A program made the position numbers and the translations under genes. A DNA stretch of 64,000 nucleotides from UBA12191 sp964422295 (lineage in GTDB: Bacteria > Planctomycetota > UBA8108 > UBA1146): NCBI GenBank assembly GCA_964422295.1, contig CAYRAM010000005.1, positions 65,264-129,263 of the forward strand. Reading direction: 5' to 3'. The notes below the pieces were generated by a model that saw nothing but the letters and a program-made list of their open reading frames with translations, made no database searches and had not been told where the DNA came from. Numbering within the stretch: position 1 is the first letter of the stretch; each line of letters starts with the position of its first letter. Below are positions 49,864-58,403 of this stretch, one piece after another.

Positions 49864-51935
49864 ATGAAACTCAATCGTCGACAATTATTGAAGGGTGCCC
49901 TGTCTGCAGGTGCACTGGGTGCCGCCTCTCCTTTGTCTGTTACTGGAAAAGCGGAAGCGGCCAATTTTGGATATGAAGCGTTTACCCAACCTTTTTCAAA
50001 CCGCCAGTGATCCCAAAGGCGGACCAAATGGTCCCCGCTGCAGGATCTCCTGAAGCAAGTTTGGGATCGGCTGAGGTTTATCACGGCATTGCTCCGGAGT
50101 ATTACCCCGATCACCCGGCACACTTACCGGATTGGGACCGATTCCCCGAAAAGTATTGGGAGCTCGATGCAGTAGAAGGCGTGTGGGAGTTCTTCCCCGG
50201 TCTTCAAACTCCGGTGTTTGCTTATAAAGGGAGAGAGGGAACAGCCTGCGAAACTCCCGCAAGTTTTCCTGGACCGACCTTTCTCTCGCGCAATGGTGAG
50301 CCCACAGTTATGCGACTCGATAACAAGACCAGTGTCGAAAACTCGCCTCATTTGCACGGTGATCACGGACCCGCACACAGTGATGGATTCCCAGACTTTT
50401 ACACCCTGCAGGGAAAAAAGCGGGATTACTACTACCCAAACATCGCGCCGCGCCAAAATGCGACTCCGGATGTGCCCTTCCCGGCGACTGTGGAAGAAGC
50501 GGGAGAATTCGATACAAGTCACATTCCGACGACGATGTGGATTCACGACCACGCCATGGATGTCACCGGCTTCAATGTCAATCGCGGGCTTGCCGCCTTC
50601 TATTTATGTGAAGACGATGTTGAAATCGAGCATCAACAAAATGGACGCCTGCCAAAGATGTATGGCGACTTTGACCACGTCATCGCCCTCAAAGATTTTG
50701 CATTCAATAGCGATGGAACACTGCAGTACGATCTTCTCGATCACAATGGGCACTTGGGAGATGTCTTCACCGCCAACGGACGGGTGCAGCCATACATGGA
50801 GGTATACCGAAAGAAGTATCGCTTCCGAATTCTCAATGCTTGCAATGCTCGTTACTTGCACCTGAGGCTGAACAGCAGGAGAGGCAAAAACCAGAGGGAT
50901 GGTTTGCCATTCCTGCTGATCGGCAAGGACACTTGGGAGGTTGGGGAAGCCACTAATTTGGACAGTTTCACGATCTGCCCTGGCGAACGATTCGATGTCG
51001 TCATCGATTTCAGCCAGTTGCCGGAAGATGTCGACACCTACTATCTGCAAAATATTATGCACCAGACCGATGGAAGAAAACCCAAGGGTATACGCCCAAA
51101 AAAGGAAAGCAGACCCTGGCTGCAATTCCGTCTGCTCGATGGAGATCCACCAGGCCCCGAGGAAGTCGAAGGTATTCCCAACGGCGAGTTTTCCATGTCA
51201 GAAGGCGATGCGGTGCGTGAGTTTTACCGTTACTCCGCAGATGATGCGGTTGCCACCCGTGTCTTTGAAGTCGGCCGAAAAAACGGAGCTTGGGTCGTCA
51301 ACGATCGCTACTACAGCCCTCGGAGAACAGATGCGACTCCTTTGCTGAATTCGATGGAACGCTGGATCTTCAAGAACAAAGGTGGTGGCTGGTGGCATCC
51401 GATGCACGTCCATCTGGAAGGAATCCAGGTATTGCGCATCGATGATGTGCATGTCGATGATCCGGAGTTTCCGGTTTATTACCGCTGGAATACCGATCTC
51501 GTGAACCTGGAAGGCGGTGAAGAAGCTGAGTGCCTCATCAAATTGAGGACTTTCAAGGGTCCCTTTGTTTGCCATTGCCACATCATTGAACATGAGGACA
51601 TGCGCATGATGTTTACCTTTGATCCCCGAGAGCCGGGAGAAGAGGGGATGAACGATGGGATTCGCAATCACGCCTTCAATGAAGAAGCAGCATTACAATC
51701 GGGGATGCCGACGGGATGCATCGATCCCAATGGGCTGCTCTTTGACCACGAGCAGACTCTTTCCAGTGGTGAAGTTGTGGGACCCGGAGATTATCAGCAT
51801 CTCGAAGGAGAGGGCGTGGGCTTCCCACCCGATTTTCACGATGGGGTCTGCGAGCCTGATAGTGGCGACTGGGATTCAGAAGGCAACCAGGACACTCCCG
51901 AAGCGCCAATACCGGAAGAGCAACAGGAAAAATGA
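49864..51935 (+). pseudogene. Tat-exported multicopper oxidase (CotA/bilirubin-oxidase-like), frameshifted near its start
   Basis: The N-terminal frame from ATG 49864 encodes a twin-arginine signal (NRRQLLKGALSAGALGAA) but stops at TGA 50008. The rest continues in the -1 frame. The two join exactly if the T5 run at 49992-49996 had one more T, or if the ribosome slips -1 there. The body (about 640 aa) has all four copper-ligand motifs: HLHGDHG, WIHDHAMD, WWHPMHVHLEG and CHCHIIEHEDM, the last supplying the type 1 Cys, His and Met. The intact body suggests recent damage, slippage or a sequence error rather than old decay. It overlaps SCO1 by 4 bp, so copper delivery to this oxidase is plausible. 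Confidence 0.8.
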
Positions 51936-52630
51936 ACCTCCGGTTTGGGATATCGATTCTTGGGCTGATGACGGTTTTGACCGCAGGGTGCGAAACGCCC
52001 TTTGGCAGGAGCGTGCCAGCTCCCGACGATTTGGACGTAATTTCGATCACAGATGAGATTCCCTTCATCGATAAGGGTGCGAGAGCCAAACCTCATCCGA
52101 ATCCTCGGGGACTCTATAGTGACAAGTTTCCCGATATAGTCCTGACGGATCACAGCGGCAACAAACATCGCTTCTATGCGGACCTCGTCAAAGATCGAAT
52201 GGCCGTGATACAGTTTTTCTATACGACTTGCAGCGGAATATGACCTGGAGTCACCGAGAACCTCGTGAAGGTTCAGAAGTTGTTTGGCGTTAGGATGGGA
52301 AGGGACATCGTCTTTTTATCGATCAGCATCGATTCAGAGAAAGATGATCCGGAAGCTTTGAGCGATTATCGTCGCTACCCGGCTAACGACTGGACAGGCT
52401 GGCATCATCTCACGGGTGATTTCGATGAGATCGAATCCTTGCGTTGGATCTTGGGTACCTATGACTTGGATCCTGAAATCGATGCCGACAAAAGCGAACA
52501 CGCAGGGATTGTGACCTTCGGCAACGACAAGACCAATTGGTGGGCAGCCGTGCCGGCTTTGATCGATCCAAAGGAGGTGGCCGATGCCATCATCCGGATC
52601 GCAGGCAACCCCGTCGCGCAGCCGAGGTAG
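51932..52630 (+). CDS. SCO1/SenC family copper chaperone, probable selenoprotein (in-frame UGA = Sec104)
   Basis: 232 aa if the TGA at 52241-52243 is read as selenocysteine. It is a lipoprotein (lipobox LTAGC) with a thioredoxin-like fold. The copper-binding CxxxC of SCO1 reads TTCSGI-UGA-PGVTENL, so UGA replaces the second cysteine, with the family proline following. The frame continues for 129 codons (IVFLSISIDSEKDDPEAL), including the conserved copper-ligand histidine in KSEHAGIV. A perfect hairpin follows the UGA. The family delivers copper to cytochrome oxidase or acts as a thiol reductase. It is coupled to the multicopper oxidase by a 4-bp overlap. Confidence 0.85.
52258..52274 (+). promoter_or_regulatory. 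Candidate bacterial SECIS hairpin (SCO1)
   Basis: Perfect 6-bp stem GAACCT/AGGTTC with loop CGTGA; the loop G is 22 bases after the UGA. Loop and spacing match the peroxiredoxin hairpin within one base. Confidence 0.7.
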
Positions 52631-52653
52631 AGCATTGCGTGTCCCGGTGCGTG

Positions 52654-53577
52654 CTATTCCAACAGGCGCAGGGCATCTTCCAGGGCCAGTTTGAAGCGGG
52701 GATTGTTTTCATCGGTGAGCCATGATTCCATAATTTCGATGGCAGTAGCGGTGCCGTTCATGGCCAAAGCCTGAATCAATTCGAGTTCGTGTTTGCCGGA
52801 AGCCCAATCTTTGAAATCAGCGATCAAGAGTGCCGACTCGTCTGTCGGTATCATTCCCAACGCTTGAATGACGGATCTGTTGGCAACGGAGCTTCGGCTC
52901 GGATTTTCGATTTGCTCTCGATAATAGGGGACAAGATCAGCAACGAGATGATCGGCGCTACCATCATTCAATCCAAGGAGCGCCACAGATAGGCCACCAA
53001 TGAGCGACTCCTCGCGAATGTCTCCCAATAACTCAGGAGGGTTTTGCAGTTGAGAAAGATGGATGGTGTATTCGAGTGCTGCGTGATAATCATTTGGAGA
53101 ATTGCAAAATCGAATAAGCATGAATGGAATGGAAGGGGAATTTTTCCACAGAGGTGAGTTCAGTTTGCCCCCATTCAACCCTGAGAGTGTCGATTCGATG
53201 AGTTCATCCGCTTCTGAAAATCTGCGCTGCTGTATCAAACCCAGGATCAGATCCACAATCCCCACCAAGTCCTGGTTTTCCTCCATGCTCAAAAATGAAT
53301 GAAGGATCTCATCGGGAGAAAGTAGTGGGTAATCAGTGACAGGCGTGGTCACGAGTACAGGATCCGAACCTGCATCCTCTTCAGCGACATCGGGTTCTCC
53401 CTGCGGCTTATTGATCGTGACAGCCGCATCGGGGACCTCTTCGGATTTTTGCATCTCCTGATGGATCATTTCCGGCGCAATAACGCCAGTATTTGGATCT
53501 GTTTGATTTCCGACCAGATACCCCAGCAAGTAACCAATGATCAGCAGTATCAGAGAGACACTCCAGCGCGCAGGCAT
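52654..53577 (-). CDS. Membrane-anchored HEAT-like repeat protein, unknown
   Basis: 307 aa. A single N-terminal transmembrane helix (SLILLIIGYLLGYLVG) with a short cytoplasmic start is followed by a polar linker and a helical C-terminal region with HEAT-like units (ANRSVIQALGMIPTDESA, HELELIQALAMNGTATAIE). Probably a scaffold outside the inner membrane. It lies 27 bases downstream of the kinase gene on the same strand, so the two may form an operon. Confidence 0.5.
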   Translation of the reverse strand: MPARWSVSLILLIIGYLLGYLVGNQTDPNTGVIAPEMIHQEMQKSEEVPDAAVTINKPQGEPDVAEEDAGSDPVLVTTPVTDYPLLSPDEILHSFLSMEENQDLVGIVDLILGLIQQRRFSEADELIESTLSGLNGGKLNSPLWKNSPSIPFMLIRFCNSPNDYHAALEYTIHLSQLQNPPELLGDIREESLIGGLSVALLGLNDGSADHLVADLVPYYREQIENPSRSSVANRSVIQALGMIPTDESALLIADFKDWASGKHELELIQALAMNGTATAIEIMESWLTDENNPRFKLALEDALRLLE

Positions 53578-53604
53578 GACAACTCGATTCCTGGCAGTGC
53601 CCGA

Positions 53605-55809
53605 TCAGTCATCCTGCAAAGGCAACGGTTCAGGCTTCGATTCAACTTTGACTCTATTGGCCAGTATCATCTTCCCATAAAAGCCGAAGGCAACAAGCAG
53701 AGAAATCAAGCTACAGGCGATCATAAATGTCGAAGTTGAGATTAGTTTATACTGGGGGACGATATAGATCAGAATCGCCGTCCCGGAGAGACAGGCGAGC
53801 ATATAACGGGGTCGCCAGTATCGGGATGTCAGAATCGAATAAAATACGGCGCAGGCGAAAAGAAACAGAAGACTCAGTTGGCCGGTCATGCTCACAGGGT
53901 TGTCTTTCCACGGAATGGCATCGAGGGCCGCCATCGTGAGACCGCCGATCAAAAACAGAGGACTGATCCATTCATGAAAAAGAGCGATTCTGCGACGTTC
54001 GAGGCGATGACTTGATTCCAACAAGGTGCTTGTTGCGGTCAATGCAAGCCCGCCAATCGCCAGCGACCAACCGATGTCGATATCCCTGTCCCCGGTGGAC
54101 CAGCCGATCCATTGAAGGAGCGGGGTTGTGCCCAACAAAAACAAGCCAGCGACGGTAGTGATTGCGCTCGTCCAATGGAATGCGCGCGCAAATCTTGGTT
54201 TGTGCATCGATTCAAAGCCCATGCCAACGAACCACGAGATCGACATGCTCAAAATGCCGATCGAGCGCTGCCCATCGCTCCAATCCAAAAATCCCAGAAG
54301 GAGCAAGACAGATCCATGGGTAAACGCGAGCAGGCAAGCGGAGAGCCAGGCGTAAAAGGAGAACTGCGTCAGGTTTAATCGGACCACAGAAAGAATTAGC
54401 CCAATCAACCCGGAAAGGAAGAGAGTTCTGTTGGCGATTCCTGCAAAAGCGAAAAGCTCTTTGGATGAATTCTCGTCGGGAACCCAAACGAATCGACTGA
54501 GTATGGCGATCATGCAGGGGATCAATGCGAGAATTGATCCACTGAAAAAGAGGGGCCTGATGCGGTGTTGATGTGTTCCTTCGACCAAATATGACGCGGA
54601 GGCCAAAGCAGCTGTGATTGCCAATGGAACAATCCACGAAATGGTCGGCCCGACATCTGTATTGTAATAAATCCCGCACAAGAATGAGACGACGATGGAG
54701 ATCCATACACAAGCGTATAGACCAATCTCACCGGGCTGCATCTTGCGGGTTTCAGTGGGCCACATGTCATCGCCCTCTAGAATTTTTCTGTAAAACCAGC
54801 GGAGCTTGTCCCTGTCCCGATTTTCAACCATTCCCAACTGCTGCCACTTTTCGATGGTGGAGACATGTTCCTCGATCCGGTTGATGACATGGTCCTGTGC
54901 CCGTCCGGAAGCGAGTTGCACCGGGCGATCGATGAGGATGTTGAGGAGTGACTGGTGAACTTCCTGGGCAGAGGGTCTGTTTTCGGGTTTATAGGCGAGG
55001 CATGCGAGGCACAACTTCTCCAAATCAGCGGGGATCTCAGGCCTGATTTCACGAGGGATGACAGGATCTCCCGCAAGGATGGATGAAACTGTGGGTGGTT
55101 TTCCCAGTTTTGAAAATGGGTGACGCCCCGTCAGGCTTTCGTGGATCAATACCCCCAGCGAAAAGATGTCCGATGGCGGTGACGATAGGGCACCTTGCAA
55201 CCTTTCAGGCGCTGCATAGGCGACTGTTCCACTGAATCCCTGTTCTTCGGAGGTGTCGGTGACGTGGATCGACAAGCCAAAATCCAGGATCCGAACTTCA
55301 TGGGCCGGAGTTACGACGATATTTTGTGGCTTGATATCCCGATGCAGGATTCCGGCTTCATGGGCAGTGGCCAGTGCACGTGCCACTTCAGCAAAGATCT
55401 TTGCCAACTGCTTTGGTTCAAGAACCGCACTGACATTATTCAACTCATGTCCATCGACCAGTTCCATGACGATGGCCGAATGCCCTTCATTTTCGATGAC
55501 GCCAAATACGGTGACGATGCATCGGTCTTCGAGGGCGGCGGCCTTGCGAGCTTCATCGAGGATTCGATTGCGTTGGTGTTCAGTGCCCTCCGATGAACTG
55601 AGGACTTTGATGGCAACAGGTCTGTTGAGGGTCAGATCGCGGCCCCGGTAGACAACACCGAGCCCCCCCCGACCCAATTCCCCTTCAATTTGGTATCCGG
55701 GAAAGTGGGGAATGTTTCCGGGAGTCGACGAATCCCGCTTTGGGGAAGAGCCCCCATCAGGGGAGTACTCTACGGTCTCTTTGTCGTTGTGCTCCATCGA
55801 AGCCACCAC
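53605..55809 (-). CDS. Ser/Thr protein kinase with multipass membrane C-terminal domain
   Basis: 734 aa from GTG 55809; an ATG at 55797 is an alternative. Complete Hanks-type kinase (about 40-310): GELGRGGLGVVYRG, catalytic lysine AIKVL (K68), HRDIKPQN (D158), DFG and YAAPERLQG. A cytoplasmic linker (about 310-370) is followed by roughly ten hydrophobic helices to the C terminus. Kinase plus polytopic membrane domain is a common Planctomycetota design, distinct from the PASTA kinases. The signal sensed is unknown. FHA-containing proteins such as that at 33358-34938 could be readers of its products. Confidence 0.9.
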   Translation of the reverse strand: MVASMEHNDKETVEYSPDGGSSPKRDSSTPGNIPHFPGYQIEGELGRGGLGVVYRGRDLTLNRPVAIKVLSSSEGTEHQRNRILDEARKAAALEDRCIVTVFGVIENEGHSAIVMELVDGHELNNVSAVLEPKQLAKIFAEVARALATAHEAGILHRDIKPQNIVVTPAHEVRILDFGLSIHVTDTSEEQGFSGTVAYAAPERLQGALSSPPSDIFSLGVLIHESLTGRHPFSKLGKPPTVSSILAGDPVIPREIRPEIPADLEKLCLACLAYKPENRPSAQEVHQSLLNILIDRPVQLASGRAQDHVINRIEEHVSTIEKWQQLGMVENRDRDKLRWFYRKILEGDDMWPTETRKMQPGEIGLYACVWISIVVSFLCGIYYNTDVGPTISWIVPLAITAALASASYLVEGTHQHRIRPLFFSGSILALIPCMIAILSRFVWVPDENSSKELFAFAGIANRTLFLSGLIGLILSVVRLNLTQFSFYAWLSACLLAFTHGSVLLLLGFLDWSDGQRSIGILSMSISWFVGMGFESMHKPRFARAFHWTSAITTVAGLFLLGTTPLLQWIGWSTGDRDIDIGWSLAIGGLALTATSTLLESSHRLERRRIALFHEWISPLFLIGGLTMAALDAIPWKDNPVSMTGQLSLLFLFACAVFYSILTSRYWRPRYMLACLSGTAILIYIVPQYKLISTSTFMIACSLISLLVAFGFYGKMILANRVKVESKPEPLPLQDD

Positions 55810-56040
55810 CCCTGAAACTGTGATCTGCGAAACCGATTCCTGATAATCACCTTATTCCTCGGAAGAGATGAATCCGGTGAATTCACCTCATCGGTCACCC
55901 GCTATCTTAATTCATCCAGGAGAGACTTCCCGCTTTACTTCCCGGCTGCAGGATCACCCCGTTTGCATCAATTCAGCAGGGGTTGCCGACGAGGGGCCTC
56001 ATTTGAGCGGCAGTATCTGAGAAAAACAGGGGGAGGGCCG

Positions 56041-56481
56041 TCATCTTTGGGATTGGGCGTGGGCGATGAATTTCTTGGCTGGAACCGCTGCGACCACCTC
56101 GGCGATGAGGTCTTCCTGACAGTCATCCCACGACTTCAAGCGGATGCAGCTCTTCCCCATGTCCAACTTTACTCCACGCTTTTTCCACTCTTTGACAAAT
56201 TGTTTTTCGATCTCCTTAAAGCAGTACAGCCCCATCAGGTAGACCCCATAGTGTTTCTTCTGGGCTGCAAGGGCGGCATACATCAAGGGTTCGCCGTTGT
56301 ATGTGTCCGAATAGGTTTTCAGTGGGACTTCATAGCAGAGCATTCCCCAGCGCATCTTCTCGACGTATCCCTTGGGGAGGTGTTTTCTGATCAATGAACG
56401 CAATTTGCGCATCGTCGCCCGGCGATCTTCCGGCAATTGGTCGATGTATTCCTTGGGAGTTTTGGCTTTCGATGAGACCAA
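56041..56481 (-). CDS. DUF1801 (YdhG-like) family protein
   Basis: 146 aa, starting at TTG 56481. Family features: TPKEYIDQLPEDRRATMRKLRSLIRKHLP, which is the usual N-terminal helix pair (quoted here as YIDQLPEDRRATMRKLR), then EKMRWGMLCYEVP and KKHYGVYLMGL. The C terminus has SCIRLKSWDDC. Proteins of this fold are related to the YdhG/CyaY-like superfamily; their cellular role is not established. Stand-alone between the kinase and the repeat array. Confidence 0.7.
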   Translation of the reverse strand: MVSSKAKTPKEYIDQLPEDRRATMRKLRSLIRKHLPKGYVEKMRWGMLCYEVPLKTYSDTYNGEPLMYAALAAQKKHYGVYLMGLYCFKEIEKQFVKEWKKRGVKLDMGKSCIRLKSWDDCQEDLIAEVVAAVPAKKFIAHAQSQR

Positions 56482-56593
56482 GGTGTGAGCTCTTTTCGTG
56501 AATAGCTGTCCGGCTCTCGAAGGGTTCCGGATCCTGTGGAGAGTCGTTGAGGCACAGGCGTGGTCATCTTGGGCCTGTGAGGAGACTCAATTA

Positions 56594-56628
56594 GGCCCCG
56601 GGAAGCTTCACCAGCGATTCCCGGGGCC
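56594..56628. terminator. Strong inverted repeat, terminator-like without T-run
   Basis: GGCCCCGGGAA (56594-56604) pairs perfectly with TTCCCGGGGCC (56618-56628), loop 13. A second hairpin, GCTTGCG with CGCAAGC (56641-56670), follows. They lie between the repeat array and the DUF1801 gene and could end the upstream minus-strand transcript. Confidence 0.4.
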
Positions 56629-56691
56629 CACTCATATTACGCTTGCGAAGGAAAGGGGGGAAGCGCAAGCATGTGTACCGTCAATTCTGTT

Positions 56692-56986
56692 TCATCCACA
56701 CAGTCTCATCCACACAGTCTCATCCACACAGTCTCATCCACACAGTCTCATCCACACAGTNNNNNNNNNNNNNNNNNNNNNNNNNNNNNNNNNNNNNNNN
56801 NNNNNNNNNNNNNNNNNNNNNNNNNNNNNNNNNNNNNNNNNNNNNNNNNNNNNNNNNNNNTCATCCACACAGTCTCATCCACACAGTCTCATCCACACAG
56901 TCTCATCCACACAGTCTCATCCACGCAGTCTCATCCACGCAGTCTCATCCACGCAGTCTCATCCACGCAGTTTATCCACTCAGCCT
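56692..56986. repeat. 14-bp tandem array containing DnaA-box-like TCATCCACA
   Basis: Unit TCATCCACACAGTC. Five copies lie left of the N gap; to its right are four more, then four with CACGCAG, and finally diverged units ending TTTATCCACT and TGATCCAC. Four copies may be counted twice because of the 55-base duplication, leaving at least nine. Each TCATCCACA differs from the DnaA consensus TTATCCACA at one position. Non-coding, just 3' of the TPR gene. Confidence 0.85.
56761..56860. other. Assembly gap (100 N) flanked by a 55-base duplication
   Basis: Bases 56706-56760 equal 56861-56915. Because the overlap consists only of repeat units, the true copy number is uncertain. Confidence 0.8.
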
Positions 56987-57002
56987 GATCCACTTTCGGT
57001 CG

Positions 57003-58403
57003 TCAGCTTTCCATCTCCTGCTCCCTGAATTGGTCAGGGAGGTGCTTCTCCAGTAATTGATCATAACTCTCATCGGTCAGGCGGCTTCTCAGTGACTCCA
57101 TCTGGTCCAGGATATGCTGCGCCTCCGATTCACCTAGGTGTTCGATGGCATAGGCCAGCAAATTGCTGAAGGCGTGGAAGAGGTGCGCCGGATTGTGGAT
57201 CATCCGCACCTGATCGTGGACCTGCTCATAGGCGTCTTGTCCAGGGGGCTGATCGCTGACAAAGAACCAGGTTTGAAGCAGCAACGCTTGAGACCTCAAT
57301 CCCATGTGGCCCACTTCTTCAGACTCCTTCATCAACTTCTTGATGATCGCCCATGCCAGCGGAATGTTGTCCTGTAACAGGGCGTAATGGCCCAGGGAAA
57401 TTCGCGATTCGAGCCAGCCCTCCGGGCAGGGAGGAAGCACCTTTTCAAAGTATTCGATGGCGGCGGTCAATTGCTCCTCGCCAGTGATGTAGTCCTCTTT
57501 CAGGGTCGCCAGTTCTCCTTGCCGCAGATACAGGTAACCCCTGAGTCGTGGATAGGTGGAATCGATGTGGGGGAGATATCTTTCCGCTTCCTCCAGAGCA
57601 AACTGCGCCGATTTGGAATCTTTGAGATCGATGGAGCAGCGACAGGCGTTGAGATAGTTGACGACGAGATTTTCCCAGCACTGACTTTCTTTGAGTTGTT
57701 TGACGCGGTCCGGATCCTGCCAAATTGCGATCGCGCGTTCCTGAAGCCCTGAATCTCGAAACAGCAGTGCAAGGCGGTATTCGATCATGCTCGCCAGTGT
57801 GAACCCGAGCCCTTTGGCTTCTTGGAGAGCACTTTCGAGCTGATCGGTAGATTCTCTGAAGAGACCCAAAGAGGTGAGCGCCATACACTTTGCCGTGACG
57901 ACCAGTGTTTGTTGCCAAATGCAGACGACTTCATCCGATTGGGTTGGAATCGAAGATTCAAAATTTTCGAGGATCTTCAGCGCATTGATCGCCTGGCCCT
58001 CCTGGACCAATCGATTCGATCGGTGAAAGATGGCGTATCCATGGAACGGTGAGTTTCCGGGAAGGCTGGGCAGGAGCGCTTCGTGAATCATTTGCGTGTC
58101 TGCCGAGGTCACCCCGTGGTAATCGTTGCGCCGAATCAGAAAAGCGGAAAGCAGTTCTCTGGCAGAGACGCTGGGAGAACCGGAGTCGGCAGAGATCTCT
58201 TTGATGACATCCCTGATCGGCGCAACCATTGCACGACTCATGGCGTCATGAAATTCAAGCCTGTTTGGGTACCCCAGTCGTGAATAGAGGCTTTGGAACT
58301 CCCCTGACAGTTCCGCAGGTTTTTCGCTTCTGGAAAACGCAATCCAAGCTTTGTTTTGCGATTCATCCGCATGGGTATTGGAGGCGGTGGATGCCGGGTT
58401 CAT
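57003..58403 (-). CDS. TPR-type cytoplasmic repeat protein
   Basis: 466 aa from ATG 58403 (GGAGG 7 bases upstream), overlapping the previous gene by 4 bp. No signal peptide. Many helix pairs resemble tetratricopeptide repeats (ALTSLGLFRESTDQLESAL, EYRLALLFRDSGLQERAIAI, YLYLRQGELATLKEDYITG). Similar helical-repeat proteins act as regulators near sigma factors or kinases in Planctomycetota, but nothing here shows a partner beyond the upstream exported protein. Confidence 0.6.
   Translation of the reverse strand: MNPASTASNTHADESQNKAWIAFSRSEKPAELSGEFQSLYSRLGYPNRLEFHDAMSRAMVAPIRDVIKEISADSGSPSVSARELLSAFLIRRNDYHGVTSADTQMIHEALLPSLPGNSPFHGYAIFHRSNRLVQEGQAINALKILENFESSIPTQSDEVVCIWQQTLVVTAKCMALTSLGLFRESTDQLESALQEAKGLGFTLASMIEYRLALLFRDSGLQERAIAIWQDPDRVKQLKESQCWENLVVNYLNACRCSIDLKDSKSAQFALEEAERYLPHIDSTYPRLRGYLYLRQGELATLKEDYITGEEQLTAAIEYFEKVLPPCPEGWLESRISLGHYALLQDNIPLAWAIIKKLMKESEEVGHMGLRSQALLLQTWFFVSDQPPGQDAYEQVHDQVRMIHNPAHLFHAFSNLLAYAIEHLGESEAQHILDQMESLRSRLTDESYDQLLEKHLPDQFREQEMES

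Noticed and set aside
50008..50010. Third selenocysteine UGA, in the multicopper oxidase
   Set aside because: The frame after this TGA is not homologous; homology continues in the -1 frame, so it is a frameshift and not a recoded stop.
49172..52630. General reassignment of UGA to an amino acid
   Set aside because: Many genes in the window end in TGA with overlapping ATGA junctions (for example dnaN/dciA, trmD/rplS), so TGA is a normal stop.
56692..56986. CRISPR array
   Set aside because: Units are contiguous 14-mers with no spacers and no cas genes nearby; it is a simple tandem repeat.
56498..57056. Protein-coding frames made of SSTQSHPHSLIHT-type repeats
   Set aside because: All three frames are open because the 14-bp unit lacks stops; there is no start context or homology.
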